A stretch of 64,000 bases of DNA. Origin: Punica granatum. Lineage: Eukaryota; Streptophyta; Magnoliopsida; Myrtales; Lythraceae. The stretch is taken from contig NC_045128.1 of assembly GCF_007655135.1 (NCBI RefSeq), positions 43,475,885 through 43,539,884 of the forward strand, written 5' to 3'. The position numbers and the translations under genes were made by a program. The notes beneath the pieces were generated by a model. The model did no database searches. It saw nothing but the letters and a program-made list of their open reading frames with translations, and had not been told where the DNA came from. Below, in pieces: positions 50,198 through 61,699 of this stretch (its first letter is position 1; each line of letters starts with the position of its first letter).

Positions 50198-50542
50198 GGA
50201 GTTTTTATCTAAAATGACCCATGGTTTACGTGTTTTGTCAAATCTATCATATATTTTTTTTGTCAGTTATATCCCATGATTTACATTTTGTTTCAAATCT
50301 ATCCCGCCGTTATCTTTTCCGTCGACATCTAACGGCCATGTTGACTTGGCGCCCTCGTGGCAAGTCGGGTCCACTATCTCTCCACGTGCCACGTCAGCAC
50401 GACCGTTAGATGTCGACGGAAAAGATAACGCCGGGATATATTTGATTCAAAAAGTAAATTATGGGATATATCTGACAAAAATAAAACATATGATAGATTT
50501 GACAAAACGAGTAAACCATGGCCCATTTGAGGTAAAAACCCC
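50198..50542. mobile_element. foldback (MULE-type) element FB5, 345 bp
   Basis: The left end is GGAGTTTTTATCTAAAATG, and the right end on the minus strand is GGGGTTTTTACCTCAAATG. The arms run through CCATGGTTTAC, TTTTGTCAAATCTATCATAT and TTATCTTTTCCGTCGACATC. The loop holds CACGTG (50383-50388) and GCCACGTCAGC (50388-50398). An exact 9-bp target duplication, TAAAATATA, lies at 50189-50197 and 50543-50551. Confidence 0.92.
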
Positions 50543-50605
50543 TAAAATATATAGATTTATAAGAGTTTTATATTAGTCTTAGTAAAATTACTTTATAAAT
50601 AAAAC

Positions 50606-51563
50606 ATTCAATTTGGTCTTCGAAAAATTAGTTTGTCAATAATTTGGTCCTTCAATGAAATTTGTCAACAATTTGGTTCTCGAAAAATTAATTTTGCCAA
50701 CAATTTGGTCCCCCAATGAATTTTGCCAACAATTTGATCATCGAAAGATCAATTGGCCAACAATTTGGTCCTCAAAAGACCGTTCCGCTAGACAATTTAG
50801 TCCCAACGTTAACTAACCGTTGATGCCGTGACGATAATCTAACATGAAAGCTGATATGGCACATTCTTAATTAACGGTAATTGAAAAATTGACTTTTTAA
50901 TCTCCAAAGCCGATATGAAGTCGTTTTGGTTGTCTCACCCCCCATCTTCTACAACGGAAACTGGTATCTCAACTGACCTAGAATCAACCGAGGTGGTCCA
51001 ACCTGTACGCAACACGTTATGGAGTTGTTGATTTCGCCATTCATTCACTGTGTTTTCACACTTGGCAGAAATTTTTTTGAAGTTAGGGTTGAAATGGGGA
51101 GGGGGAATGGCGGTATTTACAGAGCTAAGGGGGTGAAAATGTGAACAACATCTTTTGGTAGAATGGGGGGTGGAACGACTTCATTTAGTTTTAGTGGGGT
51201 TGTTAGGGGGAGGAGGGACGGACTACCAAAATGATATCATATCGGGTCTGGGGATTAAAAAAATGATTTCTCAATAGCCGTTCGTTAAGGAGGTGCCATA
51301 TCAACTTTCGGTCAGATTATCGTCATGGCGTCGACGGTTAAATAACATCGGGACTAATTGTCTGGCGGAGACCAGACCAAATTATTGGCTAACTGACATT
51401 TCAAGGACCAAATTGTTAACAAAATTCATTGAGGGACCAAATTGTTGACAAAATTACACTGATCAAATTGTTGGCCAACTAATCTTTCGAGAACCAAATT
51501 ATTGACAAAATTCATTGAGACATCAAATTGTGGCAACCTAATATTTCGAAAACCAAATTGAAT
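50606..51563. mobile_element. foldback element FB6 with tandem arm repeats, about 958 bp
   Basis: Both ends read ATTCAATTTGGT inward. Each arm of roughly 200 bases is built from several copies of a degenerate unit, CAACAATTTGGTCC then AATGAATTTTGC. Inner parts are also inverted: ACAATTAGTCCC with RACGTTA, CGTGACGATAATCT against AGATTATCGTCATGG, and GATATGRCAC. No target duplication is clear. Its right end stops about 10 bp before homology of MYB copy B begins. Confidence 0.82.
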
Positions 51564-51703
51564 ATTTTGTCTATCAACAACAAATCTCACTTTTATTCTG
51601 GAAGTAAAACAACCTCGTCACAATATAAAACAGACTAAATCTCCTCATCCCACGTGCCTCCTTTACGACCGAAAGAAGGGGAAAAAAAAAAAACTAATTC
51701 TCC

Positions 51704-53373
51704 TCATATGTACATCAAGTCACTGTTCATTGTATACTCATTACTGCTGAACATATAATCCCTTGATGGAAAATTTAATAGGAGCCCACTCTGTGATCTC
51801 TGTTCCTCCATCTTCCTATAATTAGAATATTCGTCGATCAGATCCCCACCTCTGAAAGCTCCATTATCAACATCGCGTAGAATAACATTCTGTAGGAGAG
51901 AATCCTGCAACAAGTTTGCGCTGCAATCCGTGGATTCCGCACAGGCCATTCTCATTAGATCACCATCTCCATAGTGAGGATAGTAATCTGAGAAGCTCCC
52001 CTCATGACCACTCTCATTAGTATTATTATCAAGGGTCAGCCACTCCGCAAAGACAATGCCCTGAGGTAAGGAGCTTACGTCCGTGGGTCGATTGCTAGAG
52101 GATTTATGTTTCGTTTCCTGGAAGGACAAAGAATCCGTAGCATCTGATTTGCATTCGCTTTTCATATAGGGCTCCACTGGCTCAGGTTTTGCCACCCTCT
52201 TCTTGAGATAGGAGTGCCAGCAGTTCTTTATCTCGTTGTCAGTTCTGCCGGGCAGATGCTGTGCTATCTGAGACCACCTGAATCATAGAAGCAGCACGCC
52301 CATATATCAGAGATTTTGACAGAACTGAGGGACCTTTGATGTATGTTCACTTTAAGACTTAATTAATAGGCATTCTCGGGCTTACTTGTTGCCTAATGTG
52401 CGATGAAGATTGAGGATAGTCTCCTCTTCATGCACCGTAAACATCCCTCTCTTCAGCCCGGGCCTCAGGTAATTGATCCACCTTAATCTGCAGCTTTTGC
52501 CATTCCTCTGCAGGCCTGAGTTTTTGTACAATTCTAATAATGAGGGCAGTTCAGATAAATCGTGGTTTTTTTTTTTCTTGCTTTTTTCCAGTCTACATAC
52601 ATTAATTCCATAAGACTACTTATATAATGTCCATTATCTAATTCGTTATATAACATTATATATACATATACCACTGGAGGTGGAGTGCTTATATTCTAAT
52701 GTGGACTGTCCATTTCTCTCTATTATTTTTATGTCAACCATCGAGTGTGAAAATTGTCGAATGGTCAGTGATTATTGGACAAATGAATGTTTGTCTGATT
52801 AGCTTAGTTACAGGAGTTAGGTGAACCTATACATATGGATAATCCATTTTTAAACCTCCGACCTGTCTCTCTTCGGAAAAAATAAAAGACACACTTGGAT
52901 ATTTCAAATGTGAATAAAAAGATGCAGAGAACTTTTTTTACATAGATCACTAATTAATAAGGGCAATTAAATTTGGTATGAAAGAATGAAATGGAGTGGA
53001 ATGAAATTGTTATAAAGGAGAAGACTTCTCGTAAAGCAAACATGTAAGTCTATGAGGTTCTAATTAAGGAGAAAACTTTCTCATCATTATTAATCATCAC
53101 TTGGCAATGGCATACTATATATTGGTCAGAATGAATAGTAAACCAGCGTGCATGGCTACACAATTGGTTCTGTTCCTTGGTTAAGTTTATTGGTGAATCG
53201 ATGAGTTGATGGCTGAGTCAGTTACCGGCATTAATAGGGACGGAGCTCCAGCAGCCATGGCCATACTTAAGGATGTAGTCTCTGAGCCGCTGGTCTTCTT
53301 CCGGTGACCACAGCCCCTTCCTGTGCTTCATTTTCTGCTTGGTTACCTTCTGATCGGTGGCCTTGCAGCGCAT
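51704..53373 (-). CDS. R2R3-MYB transcription factor, copy B (LAF1/MYB18/MYB19-like)
   Basis: Minus-strand exons 53226-53373, 52386-52515 and 51704-52277 encode 283 aa, the same exon lengths as copy A. R2 has [27 protein letters not shown] and [16 protein letters not shown]3 has [18 protein letters not shown] and [21 protein letters not shown]. Here the acidic E-E-E motif of R3 is intact, unlike copy A, but Tyr is replaced by Cys just before the last R3 Trp (KNCWHSYL). The start MRCKATD was chosen by alignment with copy A; an upstream in-frame ATG at 53421 would add 17 residues through the leader and is unlikely. The C-terminal half diverges more than the DNA-binding part, pointing to purifying selection on the MYB repeats. 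Introns are 710 and 108 bases. Confidence 0.93.
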
Positions 53374-53417
53374 TGCCCAGTTCCAGGCCTTATTACCTAA
53401 TGTAGAGATGAAGTTAG

Positions 53418-53421
<4 letters not shown>

Positions 53422-53450
<29 letters not shown>
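53422..53450. repeat. (AG)n microsatellite in the leader of MYB copy B
   Basis: About 14 AG units, reading as TC on the coding strand, 49 bases before the start codon. Copy A has only an interrupted version. GA/TC runs near plant start sites are known binding sites for BPC proteins. Confidence 0.85.
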
Positions 53451-53453
<3 letters not shown>

Positions 53454-53496
53454 AAGGGCCTTTTGTTTTGGGATCAAAGGGATCATGGGTGGAGCA

Positions 53497-53502
53497 TTTA
53501 AA
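53497..53502 (-). promoter_or_regulatory. conserved TTTAAA promoter motif of MYB copy B
   Basis: The same CCTTTAAATGC context as in copy A, 124 bases before the start codon. Confidence 0.55.
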
Positions 53503-53619
53503 GGGAGGGGAAGAATTAGTTAGGAGAATGGTTTTGCAAAATATTTAGAAGAAGAATAATACTGGTAGAGTGGAACATCAATATTTTATTCTATACAATA
53601 TACAAAAAATATATCCTAC

Positions 53620-53646
<27 letters not shown>
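53620..53646. repeat. (TA)n microsatellite
   Basis: About 13 TA units in the copy B upstream region. Confidence 0.85.
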
Positions 53647-53650
<4 letters not shown>

Positions 53651-54454
53651 ATGAACTTGTCTTTGTTAACTTCAATCTGAGCCACTTTGTTATGATCCTA
53701 TGAATGAAGGGTTGCTTAGTTATCAATAACAGTTCAATTTGGGCAGCTTTGGAATCTTCTACGAGACACGCTTCTCGGATTTAATTATGTAAGTAGGCAA
53801 TTACCTTCTGACCATTTTATAAAATAATATAATTGGCCTAAATTTCTCTGGGTCGGTTGGTTCCACTTCCTTTTCTTATCTTCAATTAATAAATAATTTT
53901 TTTCTTTTCTCCACTAGTAATTGGGTTATGGAATTTGAAGAATTCTCTTTGGAAATCAAAAGAATAAAAAAAATGATCCTTTTTGATATTCCCTCCGTAT
54001 TCCCAAAAGGATCTTGTCCCTCCCTCTGGCTTTTGATTCCACACAAACGGGGAAACTCAACAATAATTATATTAGCATTAATTAGCAGATATATATATAT
54101 CACAGCTAGGTTTAAATAAAGTATTCATATGTACGTCATTTTCATATATTCGTCTGTAATAAGTCTATATAGCATGCCTTGTTTCTTCACCTTGGCGCCC
54201 TCTCCGTATTCATGATCAAGTATATTTAGTTCATGTGCTAAACATTTCAAAACCTGATAATGACTGACTAAAATGCTGTAATTCCCTTCTCTGGTGGTTT
54301 TGTAAGAAACACATTTCCACAGCATTCCGAGATAAGATTTAAGCTCGAGGAGCTAGAGTACGCTACTTTTTTGTTACATCATTATAAATTCTAAATAATG
54401 CAAAAAAAAAAATTGATATACAAAATGTAGTTTTCTGGATTTCGAAGATGGTAG

Positions 54455-54860
54455 CGAGATATGTAGAAAATGGGAAAGGAAACTCTGTCTCTGTCTCTCT
54501 CTCTCTCTTTTTTTTTTTTGTGTAGAAAATTGGAAAGGAGTAAAAGATTACTGGAGAATTTGGTCAATGAAACGCCATTATGTTATAAACTTAATTATAG
54601 GAGCCCCCGCGAGAGCCACGAGCTTGTTTTAAAAATAAAGCACAAAATTTTTCTCCATGATTTTCTCAGAATTTTTGTACTACATAAATCGCATAATTAA
54701 TTCCACCCAAAAAAATGACATAATTAAGCAATAATTATCTCTTTTAGTTAGCCATTAAAATAAATAAATAAATAAATAAATAAGGAACAAAATCTCGGGC
54801 AAATCGCGATTGAAAACTTGAATGCAACACCCAACAATTTTATAATCATTCCCGTCATTG
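54455..54860. repeat. conserved upstream block of MYB copy B
   Basis: Partner of 47,040-47,360, with a TC run and an AAATAAAT run inserted. Confidence 0.7.
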
Positions 54861-55445
54861 GTGTCGCTGATCATGAACTAGTAGTAACTCGTGCACCGAG
54901 AAACGCAAAACTCTCTAGCTCATTCTTCACACATGCACGTTGTCCAATACATTTTTTCCCCGAAACTTTTTGGATGAGAATCCACCGACTCCTCTCTCTG
55001 TATCAGTAAATTGCCCATTATCTCTCTTACCTACTAAACCATATACTATAATTTTTCTAATATAAAGTTGCTGCTGTAATATTTTTCAGTTAATGTAATC
55101 AGTTGAAAGATGCCCTCCCTCCGGTCTATAATGTAACATCTTGGACATTTTTCCCATACTTATTTTTTATATCAATGGATATTCATTGATTACTGAGAGG
55201 GAAAAAAAATCCTCTGGAAAAAATATATATATATAGGTCTGACATTTGCACACCTTATCATTCACATTAAATCATTAAAAGGAAGAAATGAGTGACATAT
55301 ATGATTATGTGTGTGCTAGCTAGTTCGATGTAGGGCGAGTGGGAAATTTAGTTGAATAATGGCAGATTGAATTGCGAAAACCGACCACTCATCGACTAAT
55401 TTGATGATTAAGTAAATGAAGATATTTGCCACCTACTAATCGTAT

Positions 55446-57925
55446 TGTCGTCTAATGCGGTTTACTTCACCTCATCGATGGTTTCTTAAAGTTTACAACC
55501 TTTCCGGTCCATTGATTACAATTTTTTGCAAAGTCAAATTAAACTAAATATGCTGCTCAGTTCTATATTTTTCTATTTGATCGTATTCGTCGCAATTAAT
55601 GTTTTTGTTTTATCCACCCCCATTGCTCTTTAATTTTGTTTCTCTCAAATATATATATTCATGCATATAATGCCCCCCTTGCATCTTAGCTCATGGGTGA
55701 ACGCGATGAACGATGCTATCTCTTCTAGAACTACCTTAACGTCTGCCATCCCCGCCGTTAATTTCTTGACCTTTTCAATTTAGTTACTGACTTCATTAGC
55801 TCATGCCTTTTACAAACAAAAAAGATGATTGATAAAAGAATAGAAGGACTGGTCTTAGTCACATTAATTAAGGATTAATGCTTGTTTATAAACGTTAATA
55901 ATAAGATAATAATTATAGCCAAATCATTGACAGATGTTAATCCACTGGTCAAATAACTGAGCAACGCTTGTTCAAAGCCAATTGAATGCTGGCTCTCACT
56001 TAGCTTAGCAACGGTGATCATCATCGGTTTGAAGTCAACGGCCATATGGGAACTTAATCGGTTCTCTTTTTTTTTAACTTTTTTTTAGCATTTGGTATTA
56101 TTAATCAATAAAGGAAAATTATGTTGATGTTGACTTAATTAAAATTTAGTTGCAAACCAACGCGTTGTGTGGATCTTTGAAGAAATTAATAAAAAAATAA
56201 TTTATTTATTATTTATGGAGGAGTTTTAATTTGTTGAAACATTTTTTTTTAGATTGGTTTGAAGTTTGAACATTTATTCATACATCGGTAGTTAAAAAAC
56301 ATTTAATATTTATTCGACCACGATTGAGAAATTTGTTTTTAGTACGTATAATATAATAATTAAGAATGACCATGACTTCATCAATGATATCAAATTTTTT
56401 GAGTAGTCGAAAAAAAATCAATTACAAGTTGAGATTTTCACAAAAAAAAAAATTAAAAATGACGTTGTTGCACTTCCTCTCGTATCGCTTTCTGACTTGT
56501 ATATATTATAGTTGATGTGTCACCCAAAAAGAAAACCGAAATTTTTGTACTTTCTTGGCTATAATATTCATGTATATTATGTTTGTTAACTTGGAAGTAT
56601 ATTACTAATTTTATTCCCGTATAGGTATCTGAATGCAAAGTCACTTGACATTATTTTATATATGCATATTTAGAGACTAGAGAGGACTTGTTGGCACTTG
56701 AATTAGCCTTCGTTTCAATGTCCTATCAGCCGCTGAATCAACTTAAAGCGATTAGAACTCTTGAATTAATTAATCTTAATTTCACGGCAGTTAACCATTA
56801 TTTGAACAGTTACTATATGAGAATCAGTCAAGCGGTAATAATTTGAAACGATCATAGAACTTCTTATTTCCTTTTCTTTTTTTTTCCTTTTTCTATTTTA
56901 CCATATCGCTTGCGAATTTGCAGGGTGATGCAGTATTTTCAAGAGAACTCCAGAGTTAATTATTTGTGATGATGGATGAAGTTGACATGAAAATCATTGA
57001 CTATCATGTTCATGATGTAAAATCCCTGCGTGTGACTACCATTTTTCAATACATTTTAAAGCTCACAGTAATAATTAATTAATTTATTAATTAGGTAACT
57101 TAATTACAGTATTTATATATCTCTCTGTCTATAATTTTTGTCTCCTGGTCCCCAAGCACCCTTCTATATATATTTTTAAGTTATTTTAGTTGGAACTTAA
57201 TGTCTGTTGTGACCTAGATAGAGAATTTATATATATTTAAATAAATAATAATTGATAAATATATTCATATATCATATATAAGAAGGCAGCGTGTAATTGT
57301 ATCACTTTATCGTACTTCTTACTGGAAACTGTGTCCACACCCTTGATTTGCACTGATTAGGAGCAAGAGCAACGAAATATCACATATAATTTCTTCATTC
57401 ATAGAATTAATTAGGTGATACTATTCCATGCATCATTATTTCGATCTAACGGTTTACCCTTATCAAGGTACGTGTAATTACCTTCAGCTAACAGATGTAC
57501 CAGTGATGCAAGCATATCAGCAATGCAAATTTCTAAAATTTATAGTCAATTATCTAATGTGTATATATACATATTTATACACACACTATGATGAGGATAA
57601 TGGGAAATAATATATTTGGACGGTTCATCAGTATATAAATATATATATATATATAGGGACGAAAAATATATATATGCAGACTGCCGTATATATATATAAC
57701 CTAGAGTACTGAACATATATTACCCCCTATGGGGGGAAAAATACCGTTGTTAATTATGTGATATAGAGAAATTCTAATATAATCTATTAGATATTTTAAT
57801 ATTTAATTTCGATCGTTGATAATTTACATATTTTGCTCTTATCAAATCGTTTTCAGTCCATCTTACAACGTGGACCGATCACAATCGCCAAGTCTAAACC
57901 GGTATATGAACCAAATTAACTCAAC
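55446..57925. other. AT-rich intergenic region
   Basis: No gene, transposon end or RNA gene that I can support; several TA microsatellites near 57.6-57.7 kb. Confidence 0.5.
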
Positions 57926-58090
57926 GTTGGCCACTACCACCTCAAACGGGCCGGACAACGCCATCAGAGGCCATCGGCGACCTCGTCTGGGCTGTGGTGG
58001 CCCACACCCGAGCCACCACCGACCGAATCCCCCCTTCTCTCTAAAAGCCGTTGCCCCCAACCAAAATCCAATCCCCTTTTCTTCTTCTCT
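57925..58090. repeat. dispersed GC-rich repeat, copy 1
   Basis: CCTCGTCTGGGCTGTGGTGG, CACCCGAGCCACCACCG and CCCCTTCTC match, with changes, 59,455-59,600. The surrounding DNA is extremely AT-rich, so this looks like a piece of one transposon family inserted twice, or two ends of a larger element. Confidence 0.6.
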
Positions 58091-59454
58091 CTCTTCGCAG
58101 CAAACGCGCTTTATGTTTTTTTTTCAAATTATTTTATTACTAATAATATTTATTATAAACTACATAGTAAATATTATCTCAAAAATATTCATTTATTTTA
58201 CTTATTTTGCAATTATTTTAGATTTTTACTTCTCATTTTACAATTTAAAAATCAACTTTATAATTTTGTTTTATTTTTTGTTTTCCAAAGCACAACTTAT
58301 TCTAGATAGTTTTTTACTTAACATATTTATTTGATCTAATAAAGAACCAACTTTATAATTTAAAATTATTATATTTTTTTATAATCAACTTTATTTTCAA
58401 TTTATCTTAGATAGATAGCTAGTTCCAATTATTTTTATATGATAAAGAAAATAAATTATATAAAGAAACATATTATATATAAATGATAGATATTAATATG
58501 ATCGTATTAATTTATATATAACATTGTATCATTATGATAAATTATTTTTTCTAACTTTTTAGCTTGAGTTAACTGGGTTCATGTCGTCCGTGCCGACACA
58601 CATTCTTCATAAATTAATAGAAGTAGGATTTCATGTTTGGTAGGAACCAACAAATAAATTGGCCCCAAATAGTATGTATAATAAATTGCTTACTATATTT
58701 TTTATTTCTAGCACAGGCCGATACTTATTTTTTTTTCCAAAAGGACCAGCTATGTTGGACATCTTTTTTATTTGCTTGACCTGATTATTTATTACTATTG
58801 TGCTCAGAAAAATCAATTAGTCGCTGAGAATTTTTATTCATATGGACCGTTCAACGAGAGATTTTTTCTATATCAATCATTCACCGAGGGATTTTCTTTG
58901 TTCAATGTCAAATGTAGGGAATGAGCTAGTTGTGGGGCTCAAATGTGTCTTAGACGGCATAGTGCCTTCTTGTTATGTAATCCTCATTGTTCATTACAGT
59001 AGAGTGAATAAAAACTCGATAAATATAGTTATTTGTATTTTAAATTGGTCTACTAATAATAACATATTGAACTCTTTATGCATGGGTCCAATCTAATCAA
59101 ACTGTTAGTAGTAACATATTTTGATTTAGTTCTGCTAAAGAGACAAAATTGACAATATTTGATATTAGCCTCGGTGCTTGTAATAATTGGCTTGAGCTTA
59201 CATGTATATATGACAAAAATTATATATTTTTATATAATAATTGTAAGATATTGCAAATAAATTTAATACTAATTATTTCTTAAAAATAAATATTTTTATA
59301 GAATATTTTTAATAAATATTTATACTTATATAAATAATTTTTTTGTAATAAATAATAATTATTGCAAAGTCAAAAATTTGTTACATTGAAATATAAAATC
59401 AAGCCAAAAAAGGTGAAATAGAATAAAATAAGATAAAGTTAAAATAATAATAAT
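58091..59454. other. very AT-rich region between two dispersed repeat copies
   Basis: No gene seen. Long runs of A/T without stops for up to 172 codons occur but have no protein character. Confidence 0.5.
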
Positions 59455-59600
59455 AATCGTTACCGACGCCACCAAAGGCTACCGACGCCACCAAAGGCTG
59501 CCTCGTCTAGGTGGTGGTGGCCAGCACCCGAGCCACCACTGTCGGATCTTCCCCCACACACACCCCCTAGCCCCTTTCCCTCCCCCAACCCCCACTTCTT
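59455..59600. repeat. dispersed GC-rich repeat, copy 2
   Basis: Partner of 57,925-58,090, same orientation. It begins with a direct repeat of ACCGACGCCACCAAAGGCT and is followed by a TTC trinucleotide run (59595-59622). Confidence 0.6.
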
Positions 59601-60174
59601 CTTCTTCTTCTTCTTCTTCTTCATTGATTCGTAGATCAGCTTTTTATGTGGTCGTTTCAAATGAGTGGACCGCTTGTTGAATCGGTTTAGCTTTCAAGAT
59701 GCGTCATCAATCCCGAAAATTTGACGAATTTCAGATTTGCCCCGATGAACTTATGGCATGACGAAAACATCTAGAAGTAAAATGTAATTTTTAACATTCG
59801 AAGGACTTAAAAATTATGCGTCCCACCATGGGATATTTTTTAACGTCTCGCTCTAGAAGTAGTCATGTGATAAATATACAATCCAATCCATTTATTTAGT
59901 ATTACACGACAGTGACCTAATTATATTATCTCTTGTTCGAAAGATTTAAAATTTGTAAAAAAAAAAAAAAGATTAATTCTCCCTCTTCCTCCACATGATT
60001 ACAAAATGATTGAAGCCCTGCCCGGTTTATGCACTAATCATTTAAGGTTCGAGCCAATGGGAGTTTAAGTACATATATAAAGCTCCAGAGGAAGCTTCCA
60101 ATGTCAACAACCTTAGAATAAGTGCAACCATCATTGTCATAAATGTAGACGAAAATGTGATATTCCAAAAAATT

Positions 60175-60965
60175 CCATGAGACATGACACTGTCAATTAC
60201 ATAAATTTCCAAGTCCCTTTCATGGTTGCTGGGACGACAATACAGAGAAATGTGTGTATATGTAAATTAGTATGTATGACATATATGATTGGATCTACGA
60301 ATACGTAGACCCATTTTTATATACGCATGAGTCATGACCGTCGAAGGAAGACTAAACGCAGTTAGAATGAGGTCATTTTCTATTTTTGGTCCCTCCAAAG
60401 AATAAAATGCAATCAAAGTGGTACTAAAATTCGTGTTTTAGTTCTTAAAAAAACAAAAAAAAAATCATGTTTTCTTCTACTTCTCCTTCAATTTGCAAAG
60501 CATTCGTTGAATAAGCATCGCTTATAGAGTACGACTCAAGTTTAGTAGAATACTCAGACTCGAAAAGATTAAAGGCTATGGAAGATTTTGTTTGATTTTA
60601 AGCATGCGATTAAAGGCCATGGAAGATTTTGGAATTAAAACCGTGTCATCTTCGTCAGCATTGCACCCCAAGTTTATCCTCCTTTATCCTTTTGTTTCGA
60701 CCATATGCAAGAATTTTTCTGAGAAAAAAAGAAGGTTCAGTATGACATCCAGTCCATCTACGTTTGTCTAACCTAAACGGTGGATTAATTACCAGACCAA
60801 GTCATATCAAAGGTAGAAAAGACACTAAACTGGATGAGCCTAAATCCATTTTTCTTAGCTAAAAGCTCGGAGGTCTTTCTCCATTTCAGAAGCCCAAGTC
60901 TCACTGGATTCATGTAATGAATGGCCCAATTCCAAGGATTAAATTATATGGTGCCTTATAGTATG
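60175..60965. repeat. non-coding tandem duplication, unit 1
   Basis: Homologous in order to 61,700-62,930. Shared words include TACGTAGACMCATTTTTATA, GAATGAGGTCATT, TAAAGGYYATGG, AAGACACT, CTAAGCTAAAAGCT-like words and GGATTCATGTAATGAAT. No open frame is kept between units. Confidence 0.75.
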
Positions 60966-61699
60966 CCTTGTTAGTTGTCAAGTATGAAAGAATGTACTAA
61001 TTACTAAATAATGTAGGAATGTACAGAGTTTTAACATGGTAAGAATGACCACATTGTGCGAATCTCAAGCATTAGAAGGCGGCGGATTATGGCATTCTTC
61101 AATTGAGGAATTTGAACTGCAATCACGTTGGCTGCTTCAAGTAGCAGATGCATAGCCAGACAAATTTCTCCAGTAAAAGGGCGCAAGTTTTGCTCTCTAG
61201 CAACTGCACTTGAGTGGGCTTGTCGAGCCATATAATATGCAAGTTTTGGACCTCGTCTACTGTTTCAAAGATTTCCATAGCAGTTGCTCGCAATTAATCT
61301 TGCACGCGGTGTAGATTTCTCAAAACCTCGTCCTGGACGATATACCAACTTAAGGAAACCTGAACACCGCTGAAAGAGCGTACTTCATTTGAACTTTGGG
61401 CATTATCGACGTCAACTCTGCAGTGAGTCCTCTACTCACATAGAATCTCGAGCTCGTGGACAGTTGAAAACAGTTAGGTTCAACCATACTGGCTTAAAAA
61501 TCTCCTCTACCTCCAACCAACTTCCTTACACCAAATACAACACAAAATATTCCTTTTGTGTCTCATATTTGTCGATTGCTTATTTTTGCGAAAAAAAGAC
61601 ATATTCATTTATGTGGCATATATGTCAATGACACCATATTCATTTATGTGTCATGTACTTATTTTAATGTTGTAAAATGATAAAGAATTACCATGCAAT
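60966..61699. other. spacer between tandem units
   Basis: The minus-strand frame at 61031-61231 (66 codons, MARQAHSSAVAREQ) has a protein-like composition that continues upstream in the same frame for about ten codons to a stop. I recognise no family; it may be the last piece of a decayed gene. Confidence 0.3.

Larger units (their letters stand above)
51573..55445. repeat. tandem duplication, copy B (MYB and upstream region)
   Basis: Same-strand partner of 43068-48515. Coding exons are identical in length to copy A (574, 130 and 148 nt). Copy B is shorter because it lacks FB3, FB4 and some other upstream insertions, and it has its own TA (53620-53646) and GA (53422-53450) runs. Confidence 0.88.

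Noticed and set aside
53374..53421. Upstream in-frame start adding 17 residues to MYB copy B
   Set aside because: The added residues have no counterpart in copy A or in related MYB proteins and lie in the leader next to the AG run.
57816..58334. 172-codon open frame on the plus strand
   Set aside because: It runs from a GC-rich repeat into extremely AT-rich DNA; the second half is Phe/Ile/Leu/Asn only, with no domain and no splice or promoter support.
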